A DNA stretch of 64,000 nt from Streptomyces gardneri (GTDB taxonomy: Bacteria; Actinomycetota; Actinomycetes; Streptomycetales; Streptomycetaceae), in NCBI RefSeq assembly GCF_006539185.1, contig NZ_BJMN01000007.1:62001-126000 (forward strand). Reading direction: 5' to 3'. The notes under the pieces were generated by a model. That model saw only the letters and a program-made list of their open reading frames with translations, made no database searches and was not told where the DNA came from. Both the position numbers and the translations under genes were made by a program. Below are positions 8,640 to 16,762 of this stretch, piece after piece. Within the stretch, counting starts at the first letter, position 1, and each line of letters opens with the position of its first letter.

Positions 8640-9419
8640 CTACGCGGCCTCGGTCAACTTTGACGCGTGGCTGACGGGTCCGGCGACGTGGTGGACGTAC
8701 TCGTGCTCCAGGCGGAAGCCGGCGGTCCAGGCGAGGAGACGGCTGGGGCGGTTGTCGCGGGAGCAGCTCCAGCTGGCGAGCCGGCCGCGCGCCGCGATGT
8801 CGGCGGTCAGTCCGGCGACGCAGGCCAGGGCGAGGTGCTGACGGCGCTCGTCGGGCGCGGTGGCGCAGGCGACGTCCTCGTAGCGGTGGCCGAGGTACCG
8901 GCTGCAGGCCACGGCGAGGACCTTTCCCTTGCGGACCGCCACCCAGCCGAGCCCCGACGCGGCGAGGGCAGAGGGTCCTTCCCAGCTCTCGTGGATCCAG
9001 GCCATGGACGGGTCGAGCGCCGCGAGTGCCGGGGCGTCCTCGGGGGAGAGCCGGCGCACCGTCACGCCCCGGGGCACACGAGGCGTGACGGCCTCGGCGC
9101 GGTGGAGGTAGAGCATCCGCTCCCAGGGGACGAGCTGCTCGAAGGCGGCGCCGAGGACGGGGACGAAGCGGCCCGGCGTGTCGACGTAGTGCCGGGCGAG
9201 CGGGGCCAGTTCGTCGGGGGTGACGGCGCTGGGGTCGCCGGCCAGGAGGGCGTGTCCGCCGCAGGTCACCGCCACCACGCGGGGCTCTTCGGCCCGGTCG
9301 GTCCACCACTGGCCGTGGCCGGTGGTGAGGACGTGCTCGGCGAGGGCCCCGGTGCCGGGCGCGCCGGACAGGAACACACGGGCAGGGGCGGGCGGTTGGT
9401 GGGACGCGTGGGGGATCAC
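8640..9419 (-). CDS. GNAT-family N-acetyltransferase
   Basis: The 259-residue protein has a C-terminal GNAT fold: the segment WIHESWEGPSALAASGLGWVAVRKGKVLAVACS, then TAPDERRQHLALACVAGLTADI in place of the acetyl-CoA pyrophosphate loop, and WSCSRDNRPSRLLAWTAGFRLEHEYV, which is typical of the motif B region. Substrate is unknown. The start is GTG 9419, since AGGAG (9426-9430) sits 6 nt upstream; the in-frame GTG at 9425 would abut the ribosome site. A GC-rich terminator separates it from the tiny basic protein gene upstream on the same strand. Confidence 0.8.
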   Translation of the reverse strand: MIPHASHQPPAPARVFLSGAPGTGALAEHVLTTGHGQWWTDRAEEPRVVAVTCGGHALLAGDPSAVTPDELAPLARHYVDTPGRFVPVLGAAFEQLVPWERMLYLHRAEAVTPRVPRGVTVRRLSPEDAPALAALDPSMAWIHESWEGPSALAASGLGWVAVRKGKVLAVACSRYLGHRYEDVACATAPDERRQHLALACVAGLTADIAARGRLASWSCSRDNRPSRLLAWTAGFRLEHEYVHHVAGPVSHASKLTEAA

Positions 9420-9452
9420 GGGCACCTCCTGGTGCGGGAAGGACGCGGAAGA

Positions 9453-9480
9453 GGGGGCGGCCCGGGTGCGGGCCGCCCCC
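9453..9480 (-). terminator. 12-bp stem terminator after the 25-residue basic protein gene
   Basis: GGGGGCGGCCCG and CGGGCCGCCCCC form a perfect 12-bp stem with a GGTG loop, starting 8 nt after the stop of the small gene at 9488. Confidence 0.7.
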
Positions 9481-9487
9481 GGGGGGT

Positions 9488-9565
9488 TCAGCGGGCGCCG
9501 GCCCTGCGGCCGTGGTTCGCCTTCTTCTTGCGGCGGTCCTTCTTCTTGCGGGCGCGCTTGGACAT
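9488..9565 (-). CDS. 25-residue basic protein, likely ribosomal protein bL37-like
   Basis: The gene encodes MSKRARKKKDRRKKKANHG followed by RRAGAR, a 25-residue protein of which most residues are Lys or Arg. The ANHG(K/R)R signature resembles the 24-residue mycobacterial ribosomal protein bL37, from memory. It would bind rRNA in the large subunit. GAAAGGAA lies upstream of the ATG with about 12 nt spacing, and a strong terminator follows, so it appears to be a single-gene transcript. It is too short for ordinary gene finders. The SDR gene lies immediately upstream on the same strand. Confidence 0.72.
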   Translation of the reverse strand: MSKRARKKKDRRKKKANHGRRAGAR

Positions 9566-9626
9566 GGCGGTACGGGTTCCTTTCAGGTCGTGCAGGTCGT
9601 GCAGGCCGTTCACGGCGTGCGGGGCA

Positions 9627-10436
<810 letters not shown>

Positions 10437-10521
10437 GACTGGTCAGTCCCTCAGGGATGAAAGGTGTGTACGGGTACGAGGAAGGGGCGCCGGACAGGGA
10501 TGTCACGACGCCCCCGGAACT

Positions 10522-10558
10522 CCGGAGACTTCGGTCAGCGGTGGGCTGAGGTCTCCGG
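10522..10558 (-). terminator. Hairpin downstream of orphan kdpB
   Basis: CCGGAGAC (10522-10529) pairs with GTCTCCGG (10551-10558), and TCAGC inside pairs with GCTGA. It is placed to end transcription coming from the minus-strand kdpB or the small ORF before it reaches the SDR gene. Confidence 0.5.
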
Positions 10559-10633
10559 GCAGCGGGGCTCGCGACGGGGCGCCTGATGAGGCGGCCGGTC
10601 GGTCAGGAGCCACGCGCTGTTCATGCTTCCCAT
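10535..10633 (-). CDS. Possible 32-residue peptide ORF
   Basis: An ATG at 10633 opens a 32-codon frame beginning MGSMNSAWLLTDRPPHQAP and ending inside the hairpin at 10522-10558. It lies 45 bp past a direct-repeat operator (10678-10692) on the same strand. There is no clear ribosome-binding site and no family match, so this may simply be untranslated sequence. Confidence 0.22.
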   Translation of the reverse strand: MGSMNSAWLLTDRPPHQAPRREPRCPETSAHR

Positions 10634-10677
10634 CGAAGCCGCACGGGAAGACCCGGGCAAGCGGGGCGGGAGATCCC

Positions 10678-10692
10678 TGACGCCGCCCTGAC
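10678..10692 (-). promoter_or_regulatory. Direct-repeat operator I
   Basis: On the minus strand GTCAGG units start at 10692 and 10681, 11 bp apart, immediately after the orphan kdpB stop. The only genes downstream on this strand are the tiny ORF at 10535-10633 and the SDR gene, so its role is unclear. Confidence 0.4.
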
Positions 10693-10698
10693 GGAACT

Positions 10699-12873
10699 TC
10701 ATCCCAGGCCGGGGATACCGGTGATGAGCAGGTCGATCGCCTTGATGCCGAGGAAGGGGAGGGCGAGTCCGCCGAGCCCGTAGACGGTCAGGTTGCGGCG
10801 TAGCAGGTCGTGCGCCGAGGCGGGCCGGTAGCGGACGCCGCGCAGCGCGAGGGGGATCAGGGCCACGATGATCAGGGCGTTGAAGATGATGGCCGAGGTG
10901 ATCGCCGAGGTCGGGCTGTGCAACCCCATGATGTTCAGTGCCTCCAGCCCCGGGTAGGCGCCGGTGAACATGGCCGGGATGATCGCGAAGTACTTCGCGA
11001 CGTCGTTGGTGATCGAGAAGGTCGTCAAGGCACCTCGGGTGATGAGGAGTTGCTTGCCGATCTCGACGATCTCGATGAGCTTGGTCGGGTTGGAGTCGAG
11101 GTCGACCATGTTGCCGGCCTCCTTCGCGGCCGACGTACCCGTGTTCATGGCCACGCCGACGTCCGCCTGCGCCAGTGCGGGGGCGTCGTTCGTCCCGTCG
11201 CCGGTCATCGCGACGAGCTTGCCGCCCTCCTGCTCCTTCTTGATGAGGGCGAGCTTGTCCTCGGGGGTGGCCTCGGCGAGGAAGTCGTCGACGCCGGCTT
11301 CGTGGGCGATGGCGCGCGCGGTGAGCGGGTTGTCGCCGGTGATCATCACCGTACGGATGCCCATGCGGCGCAGTTCGGCGAACCGTTCCTTGATGCCGTC
11401 CTTCACCACGTCCTTGAGGTGGACGATCCCGAGGACCCGTGGGCCGTCCCAGTCGTTGACGGCCACCAGGAGCGGGGTGCCGCCGGCCGCCGAGATCTGG
11501 TCGCTCCAGGCACGCGCCTCGCCCGGCACCTTCCCGCCGTACATCTCGACCCAGGCGACGACCTGCGCCGTCGCACCCTTGCGGATGTGGCAGGCGGCGC
11601 CGTTGTCCCAGCGCAGGTCGATGCCGCTCATCCGCGTCTGTGCGCTGAACTCCACGAACCGGGCGTTCGCCAACTCGCCCTCGGCCGGGGCCCGCAGCCC
11701 GTACCGCTCCTTCGCGAGGACCACCACGGACCGGCCCTCGGGCGTCTCGTCGGCCAGCGAGGCCAGTTGCGCGGCGTTGGCGAGCTGCGCCTCGTCGATC
11801 CCCGGCAAGGGGACGAAGTCGGCGGCCTCCCGGTTGCCGAGGGTGATGGTGCCGGTCTTGTCGAGGAGGAGGGTGTTGATGTCGCCGGCGGCCTCGACCG
11901 CGCGGCCGGACATGGCGAGGACGTTGCGCTGCACGAGCCGGTCCATGCCCGCGATGCCGATCGCCGAGAGCAGCGCGCCGATCGTCGTCGGGATCAGGGT
12001 CACGAGCAGGGCGACGAGCACGGTGGTGGAGGGGACGGCGCCGGCGTAGGTGGCCATGGGCTGGATCGCGACGACGACCAGGACGAAGACGACGGTGAGG
12101 GCGGCGAGGAGGATGTTGAGCGCGATCTCGTTGGGCGTCTTCTGCCGGGAGGCGCCCTCGACCAGGGCGATCATCCGGTCCATGAAGGAGTGGCCGGGGC
12201 GGGAGGTGACCCGTACGACGATCCGGTCCGACAGGACCGTCGTCCCGCCCGTCACTCCCGTCCGGTCGCCGCCGGACTCGCGGATGACGGGGGCGGACTC
12301 GCCGGTGACGGCGGACTCGTCGACCGCCGCAACGCCGTCGACGACGTCGCCGTCGGCCGGGATCAGCTCGCCCGCCTCGACGAGCACGAAGTCGAAGAGC
12401 CGCAGGTCGGTGGCGGCGACGGCCTCCGTCTCGGCCCGGTCGAGGTCGGTGCCGTACCGCCAGTGCTTCAGCCGCAGCGCCACCGTGTCCGTGCGTGCCT
12501 TGCGCAGCGACTCGGCCTGCGCTTTGCCGCGGCCCTCCGCCACGGCCTCGGCGAGGTTGGCGAAGATCACCGTCAGCCAGAGCCAGACGCTGATCACCCA
12601 GGTGAACACGGACGGGTCGTAGAGCGCCGACAGCGTCGTGAGGACGGAACCGACGCCGACGACGAAGAGCACGGGATTGCGCACCAGGGCCCGTGGATGC
12701 AGCTTGCGTACGGCCTCCGGGAAGCACTTCACCAGCTGGACAGGGTCGAGCAGGCCACTGCTCTGTGCGGAGTGCCGCCGCTTCGGCCCGGGGTTCGGGT
12801 TGCGGGGTGGAGCAGACGGCGGAGCCGACATGGGCGGAGCGGAGGGCGCCTGCTGGGGCGCGCGGGAATGCAT
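10699..12873 (-). CDS. kdpB: Orphan KdpB, potassium-transporting P-type ATPase subunit
   Basis: A full-length 724-residue KdpB. It shows TGES in the actuator domain, DKTGTIT with phosphorylated Asp near residue 338, [17 protein letters not shown] in the hinge, and [13 protein letters not shown] in the ion-path helix. Compared with KdpB at 20678 it has a longer Pro/Ser-rich N-terminus of about 40 residues and an insert near residue 145 ([15 protein letters not shown]). No kdpA or kdpC lies next to it. AGAAGG stands about 10 nt before the ATG. In KdpFABC the B subunit hydrolyses ATP while A carries potassium, so this copy either works with KdpA/KdpC from the main operon or does something new. 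A long hairpin-rich leader and operator E2 lie upstream. Confidence 0.93.
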   Translation of the reverse strand: MHSRAPQQAPSAPPMSAPPSAPPRNPNPGPKRRHSAQSSGLLDPVQLVKCFPEAVRKLHPRALVRNPVLFVVGVGSVLTTLSALYDPSVFTWVISVWLWLTVIFANLAEAVAEGRGKAQAESLRKARTDTVALRLKHWRYGTDLDRAETEAVAATDLRLFDFVLVEAGELIPADGDVVDGVAAVDESAVTGESAPVIRESGGDRTGVTGGTTVLSDRIVVRVTSRPGHSFMDRMIALVEGASRQKTPNEIALNILLAALTVVFVLVVVAIQPMATYAGAVPSTTVLVALLVTLIPTTIGALLSAIGIAGMDRLVQRNVLAMSGRAVEAAGDINTLLLDKTGTITLGNREAADFVPLPGIDEAQLANAAQLASLADETPEGRSVVVLAKERYGLRAPAEGELANARFVEFSAQTRMSGIDLRWDNGAACHIRKGATAQVVAWVEMYGGKVPGEARAWSDQISAAGGTPLLVAVNDWDGPRVLGIVHLKDVVKDGIKERFAELRRMGIRTVMITGDNPLTARAIAHEAGVDDFLAEATPEDKLALIKKEQEGGKLVAMTGDGTNDAPALAQADVGVAMNTGTSAAKEAGNMVDLDSNPTKLIEIVEIGKQLLITRGALTTFSITNDVAKYFAIIPAMFTGAYPGLEALNIMGLHSPTSAITSAIIFNALIIVALIPLALRGVRYRPASAHDLLRRNLTVYGLGGLALPFLGIKAIDLLITGIPGLG

Positions 12874-12958
12874 CGCGGAAGACCTTCTGATGAAGCCCGG
12901 CCCGCCCGATCGGCGCCGGCCGGGGAGAGCACGGCAGGGCCGCCCTCGTCCGCGCCCC

Positions 12959-12989
12959 GTGGGCGCACAGGGAATTTCCCGGCGCCCAC
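12959..12989 (-). promoter_or_regulatory. Leader hairpin 2 before orphan kdpB
   Basis: GTGGGCGC (12959-12966) pairs with GCGCCCAC (12982-12989), and GGGAATTTCCC in the loop can pair with itself. It lies about 90 to 115 nt before the start codon and may act in transcription attenuation. Confidence 0.45.
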
Positions 12990-13025
12990 AGGACGGCTGC
13001 GGACGGACAGCGACGCTCGCGGAGC

Positions 13026-13065
13026 GGGGGCACGGCAGCCGGATGGGAGGGGCAGCCGTGCCCCC
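13026..13065 (-). promoter_or_regulatory. Leader hairpin 1 before orphan kdpB
   Basis: GGGGGCACGGC (13026-13036) pairs perfectly with GCCGTGCCCCC (13055-13065), an 11-bp stem with an 18-nt loop, in the 5' part of the kdpB leader. Confidence 0.45.
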
Positions 13066-13168
13066 GCGGTCCGGGGACGATCAGGCCACTGACGTCCGCG
13101 GCCCGGTGAGCGACCGAGAAGAAAGCTAGGCCCACGGCAAGGCGGAAACGGCATCGGAACGCCCGAAT

Positions 13169-13184
13169 TGACGTCTCTCTGACG
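13169..13184 (-). promoter_or_regulatory. Direct-repeat operator E2 (kdpB side)
   Basis: On the minus strand GTCAGA (from 13184) and GTCAAT (from 13173) start 11 bp apart, oriented towards the orphan kdpB. Confidence 0.55.
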
Positions 13185-13200
13185 GACGTTGGCCCCGGCC

Positions 13201-13217
13201 GTCAAGGGACCGTCAAA
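13201..13217 (+). promoter_or_regulatory. Direct-repeat operator E1 (sensor-like gene side)
   Basis: GTCAAG at 13201 and GTCAAA at 13212 start 11 bp apart, oriented towards the gene at 13337. E1 and E2 point away from each other, one for each divergent promoter. Confidence 0.58.
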
Positions 13218-13336
13218 TCGGACCCGAGAACCGCCAGGGGCACGTCAATGCCGTTGGGTGGTGGCCGCATCGGACCCCAGACTCCTCGGCACGGGGGATC
13301 GGACAACCGTCCGAGTCGTGAGGGTGGGAGGGATGC

Positions 13337-14920
13337 GTGGCCACCACAACCGGTAGCGCGCACGGTCCGGAGACGACGGCCCGGACCGTCACCACCACAC
13401 CCACGACGGTTGTACGACCGGTGGGCCGTCCCGGTCCGCGACCACGAGCACGTCGCGGACCGGGCGGCCCGTCCGCCGGCCCCGCCGGCAAGGGCTTCGA
13501 ACGCGTGAAGAACCGCCTCAGCACGCTGCGGCGCCGCTCCTGGGGCACGCAGCCCGCTCGCCTGCGCCTGCTGCGTACGGCGATCCTGCTGCTCACGGCG
13601 GCCTGCGCCGGGTTGATGATCACGGCCGGACTCACCGCCTCCGACACCTGGGACGCCGTCACCGGCCATCACGCCCCGCGCACCGTGAGTGCCGCAGGCC
13701 TCAACCTCGCCCTCAACGACATGGACGCCCAGGCCGTCAACTCCCTCCTGGCGAACGGCGACGCGGGCAAGGGCCGGATGACCGTCCCGTACGACAAGGC
13801 CGTCCAGCTGTACGACGAGGCACGCGAGGCCGTCAGCCGAGACCTGCGTACTCTCGGCGTGGCAGCGGAGGGCGACATCGAGGCCGAGCGCACCGTCGAA
13901 CGCCTCACCGCCGACTTCGCCCGGTACCAGGAGTTCATCGGACGAGCCCTGGAGAGCGACACCCGCACCGGCGGCAAACCGGACGCCGTCGAGAACTACC
14001 GCACGGCCAACGACATGCTCACTCAGCGGCTCCTGCCGGAGGCCCGCACCCTCGTCGACGGCACCAACCATCAGTTCGAGGACGCCTACGCCGCGGAACG
14101 ATCCGACCTCGGCACACAAACGACCCTGCTCCTGGCCCTCGGCCTCACCCTGCTCGCCGTACTCGCCCTGCTCCAGCGGTACCTCGCGCGCAGCTTCCAC
14201 CGCATCCTCAACCCGGGCCTGCTCGCCGCCACCGCCTGCGCACTCCTCGCCGTCGTCCTCGGCTCCCAGGCGCTCACCACCACCTCCGAGCAGCTGAGGG
14301 TCGCCCGCCGCGACGCCTTCGACTCGACCGTCGCGCTCTCCCGCGCCCGCGCGATCGCCTACGACGCCAACGCCGACGAGAGCCGCTACCTCCTCGACCG
14401 GGACCACCGGACCACCCACGAGACGGCGTTCCTGACCAAGTCGCAGAGCCTGTACGGGATCACGGGCGCCGACCTTCCCTCGTACGAGCCACGGCTCGCC
14501 GAGACCTGGAAGGCGTACCAGGAGGACCACGAGGACAAGCGGTTCACCGGCGAGTTCCGGCGCGAGCTGGACAACATCACGTTCCCCGGCGAGCGGGCCG
14601 CCGCCGAGCGGACCGTCGAGGCGTACGCGGTGTACCAGCGCGACGACCGCACCATTCGCTCCCTGGTCGCCGCCGGCAGGGAAGGGGAGGCCGTCTCGTT
14701 CTGCATCAGCTGGGAACCGGGGAAGTCCAACGCCCACTTCGGCACGTGGATGAAAGCACTCGACGAGGTCACGGCCGTCAACGGCCGGGCCTTCGACACG
14801 GCCGCCGACGACGGCAGGGACACGCTCACCGGGCGCCTGCCCTGGGCCATCGCCTGCCTGCTCGCCGCCGCCGTCCTGGCCGCCCTGGGCCTGCGCCCGC
14901 GCCTTGCCGAGTTCCGCTGA
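13337..14920 (+). CDS. Four-helix membrane protein with two external helical sensor-like domains
   Basis: This 527-residue protein begins with about 75 polar, Thr/Arg-rich cytosolic residues. It then has TM1 (about 79-100), an external helical domain, TM2 (about 248-266), TM3 (about 277-296), a second external helical domain and TM4 (about 505-520), with only a very short C-terminal tail. The two external parts look like a duplicated four-helix-bundle sensory domain of the kind found in chemoreceptors and kinases, yet no HAMP, kinase, cyclase or other output domain is present. GTG 13337 follows GGGAGG. It is divergent from orphan kdpB with an operator pair between them, which suggests a role in potassium or turgor sensing. 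Function unknown. Confidence 0.72.
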   Translation: MATTTGSAHGPETTARTVTTTPTTVVRPVGRPGPRPRARRGPGGPSAGPAGKGFERVKNRLSTLRRRSWGTQPARLRLLRTAILLLTAACAGLMITAGLTASDTWDAVTGHHAPRTVSAAGLNLALNDMDAQAVNSLLANGDAGKGRMTVPYDKAVQLYDEAREAVSRDLRTLGVAAEGDIEAERTVERLTADFARYQEFIGRALESDTRTGGKPDAVENYRTANDMLTQRLLPEARTLVDGTNHQFEDAYAAERSDLGTQTTLLLALGLTLLAVLALLQRYLARSFHRILNPGLLAATACALLAVVLGSQALTTTSEQLRVARRDAFDSTVALSRARAIAYDANADESRYLLDRDHRTTHETAFLTKSQSLYGITGADLPSYEPRLAETWKAYQEDHEDKRFTGEFRRELDNITFPGERAAAERTVEAYAVYQRDDRTIRSLVAAGREGEAVSFCISWEPGKSNAHFGTWMKALDEVTAVNGRAFDTAADDGRDTLTGRLPWAIACLLAAAVLAALGLRPRLAEFR

Positions 14921-14943
14921 CCGCGCTGCTCCGCTAGAGAACC

Positions 14944-14992
14944 GCCAAGACGCCGTCAGCATGCGAAGGCGCCTCGCAAGGGACCCGTCAAA
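14944..14992 (+). promoter_or_regulatory. Degenerate direct-repeat operator F before orphan kdpF
   Basis: GCCAAG (14944) and GTCAGC (14955) are 11 bp apart. Further on, CGCAAGG (14975) and GTCAAAG (14987) are 12 bp apart and closely resemble operator E1 with one extra C. Weaker than the other sites. Confidence 0.38.
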
Positions 14993-15069
14993 GTGCTCGT
15001 ACGCGCGCCGCGCACCGGGTTTCCTCGCAACAGGACACCCGCAGGGACCCACCAGGAAGTGAATCGCTC

Positions 15070-15159
15070 ATGAGCGTGGAGAAAGTGGTCGGACTGATCG
15101 TCGCCGCCAGCATCGTCGGCTATCTCGTCGCCGCGCTGATCCGCCCGGAGAAGTTCTGA
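15070..15159 (+). CDS. kdpF: Orphan KdpF, 29-residue membrane peptide
   Basis: The frame encodes MSVEKVVGLIVAASIVGYLV then AALIRPEKF, one transmembrane helix with the classic KdpF ending (R/K)PE(K/R)F. It aligns without gaps with the KdpF of the main operon at 18919, which ends VKPERF. KdpF stabilises the KdpABC complex in the membrane. AGGAAG precedes the ATG by about 10 nt. No kdpA follows; the next gene is on the opposite strand. Together with the orphan kdpB at 10699 it looks like part of a second, dispersed Kdp set that lacks KdpA and KdpC in this window. Confidence 0.85.
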   Translation: MSVEKVVGLIVAASIVGYLVAALIRPEKF

Positions 15160-15308
15160 AGCGGCCCGCGCCGCCGGGGCCCGTCGACCCGGAGGTCCGT
15201 CCGGGGAGGCTCAAGGGCTGCCGACCATGCACGTGACCTTCGCCCGCCACGACTGACCACGCCTCGTGAACCGACGAAGGCTCCTGCCGGGACTTGGTTC
15301 AGGCGAGG

Positions 15309-15644
15309 TCAGTGGCCTCGTGGGGCGTACATGATGACCGCCATCCCGGCGAGGCAGACCAGCGCGCCGATGATGTCGAAGCGGTCGGGACGGTAGCCGT
15401 CGGCGACCATGCCCCAGGCGATCGATCCGGCAACGAAGATCCCGCCGTACGCGGCGAGGATGCGGCCGAAGTTGTCGTCGGACTGGAAGGTGGCCACCAC
15501 CCCGTAGAGGCCGAGGGCGATGACTCCGGCGCCGATCCAGATCCAGCCCCTGTGTTCGCGGATGCCCTGCCAGACCAGCCAGGCGCCCCCGATCTCGAAC
15601 AGCGCGGCGACGGTGAACAGGGCGATGGAGCGGGCGACGAACAC
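15309..15644 (-). CDS. YnfA-family (UPF0060) small membrane protein
   Basis: A 111-residue protein with four membrane helices. The signatures [47 protein letters not shown] and [14 protein letters not shown] are those of the YnfA/UPF0060 family, relatives of small multidrug resistance exporters with unclear substrates. The start is GTG 15644. The gene is directly downstream of the MerR gene on the same strand with a 63-bp gap, so the two likely form an operon in which the MerR protein controls export. Confidence 0.9.
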   Translation of the reverse strand: MFVARSIALFTVAALFEIGGAWLVWQGIREHRGWIWIGAGVIALGLYGVVATFQSDDNFGRILAAYGGIFVAGSIAWGMVADGYRPDRFDIIGALVCLAGMAVIMYAPRGH

Positions 15645-15707
15645 GGGCGGGACTCTCCGGGGCAGGGGAAGCTGGAATCGGGTGCCGGTCAGGCGACCGG
15701 TGCGCGG

Positions 15708-16484
15708 TCAGGCGGCCGGGCCGAACAGGGCGGTGAGCAGGCCGGAGGCGTCGGCCGGCGCGCGGACCTCCAGGTGCAGGTGCGGGCCGTCGAGGTGGAT
15801 CCGGAAGTCGAAGAACGGGCAGCCCTGCTGCTCGGCCGCTGCCAGCGTGGCCACCCGGGCCGTCCGATCGACGGGCAGCGTCAGCCGCAACCCGTCGGGC
15901 ACCGCGTTCCGAACGGCGCCGTCGACCGCATCACGCCACTGTGCGGTCCGCTCGTGCAGGCCGTTGCCGGTCAGGGAGCAAGCCACCGGCGCCGTGCGCC
16001 ACCCCTCCACCTCCGCCTCGGTGGCCTGTCGGCTGGGCGCGAGCACCACGTCCACCGGCCGCGTACGTGCGGCGGGCGGAGACGAAGGGGAGAGGAAGCC
16101 GCACTCGGGATCACAGGGGCTCGCACGGTCAGGCAGCGCGTCCAGGTGCTCCATTGCCGTGTGCAGGGAGGCGGTGAAGGCGGCCAGCTCGGCCGCGCGG
16201 GACTCGGCCTCGGCCAGGCGGGCGGCGATCCGCGGCCGCAGATCGGCCTTCACGTCCCGACAGGCACCGGCCTCCCACACCGAGAGCAGCTCGCTGATCT
16301 CCTCCAGCGGCAGCCCCAGGTGCTTGGCCGCGCCGATGAACGCCAGCCGCTCGACCGCGTCCTCGCCGTACACCCGGTACCCGCCCGGAGTCCGGTCAGC
16401 GGGCAGGAGACCGGCGCTCTCGTAGAAACGCAAAGTGGTCGCCGGCACGCCAGAGCGCTCAGCGAGCCTGGAGATCCGCATCAT
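15708..16484 (-). CDS. MerR-family regulator with cysteine-containing C-terminal domain
   Basis: The 258-residue protein has an N-terminal MerR helix-turn-helix (ISRLAERSGVPATTLRFYESAGLLP, YRVYGEDAVERLAFI), a coiled-coil dimer helix, and ACRDVKADL, where metal sensors of this family carry a ligand Cys. A second Cys pair follows (CDPECGF). The C-terminal 100 residues contain ACSLTGNGLHERTAQW and EQQGCPFFDFRIHL, a domain often fused to actinobacterial MerR proteins. It likely senses a metal or thiol-reactive compound. The start at ATG 16484 lies a few bases from the expected transcription start, so the mRNA is almost leaderless; GTG 16490 is an alternative. Confidence 0.82.
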   Translation of the reverse strand: MMRISRLAERSGVPATTLRFYESAGLLPADRTPGGYRVYGEDAVERLAFIGAAKHLGLPLEEISELLSVWEAGACRDVKADLRPRIAARLAEAESRAAELAAFTASLHTAMEHLDALPDRASPCDPECGFLSPSSPPAARTRPVDVVLAPSRQATEAEVEGWRTAPVACSLTGNGLHERTAQWRDAVDGAVRNAVPDGLRLTLPVDRTARVATLAAAEQQGCPFFDFRIHLDGPHLHLEVRAPADASGLLTALFGPAA

Positions 16485-16497
16485 GCTCACGCCGTCG

Positions 16498-16529
16498 ACG
16501 ATAGACCTTCGCCCCAGGTCGAAGGTCAA
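16498..16529 (-). promoter_or_regulatory. MerR-type promoter with dyad
   Basis: GACCTTCG (16504-16511) and CGAAGGTC (16520-16527) form a dyad lying between -35 TTGACC (16524-16529) and -10 TATCGT (16498-16503) with a 20-bp spacer. The long spacer and dyad are typical of MerR-activated promoters; it should be autoregulatory. Confidence 0.65.
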
Positions 16530-16690
16530 GCCCAACCACGGGCCGTCTGCGGCTACGGTCGGTCACGACTCCGTTCGTGCGCCCCCGCGGCAGGGCAGCC
16601 GGGAGATGGTTCAGGGCCTGCAGAGGAAGCCATTCTGCAGGCAGAGAACCGAGTGTTGGCCACGGCTGATTCGAGGCTCTCCGGCGATCC

Positions 16691-16705
16691 TGACGCGATC
16701 TTGAC
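16691..16705 (-). promoter_or_regulatory. Direct-repeat operator G before the RCK channel-like gene
   Basis: On the minus strand GTCAAG and GTCAGG units start 11 bp apart (core GTCA at 16705 and 16694). The site is 58 to 72 bp before the GTG at 16763 and inverted relative to that gene, like operator B. Confidence 0.5.
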
Positions 16706-16762
16706 GTCGAACTCTCGTGCGAAGGGAGACGTGGCGGGCTCCGTTCGGCAGGGTTGCCGGAC

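Larger units (their letters stand above)
12874..13336. other. Divergent control region and long kdpB leader, 463 bp
   Basis: No gene is seen. From right to left it holds operator E1 (plus strand, 13201), operator E2 (minus strand, 13169-13184), and then a minus-strand stretch of about 250 to 290 nt before kdpB with two strong hairpins (13026-13065 and 12959-12989). A possible minus-strand -10 box, TAGCTT, lies near 13125-13130. Confidence 0.55.

Noticed and set aside
12874..13168. ydaO (c-di-AMP) riboswitch before orphan kdpB
   Set aside because: The leader is long and structured, but I could not find the conserved ydaO boxes. A covariance-model search would decide.
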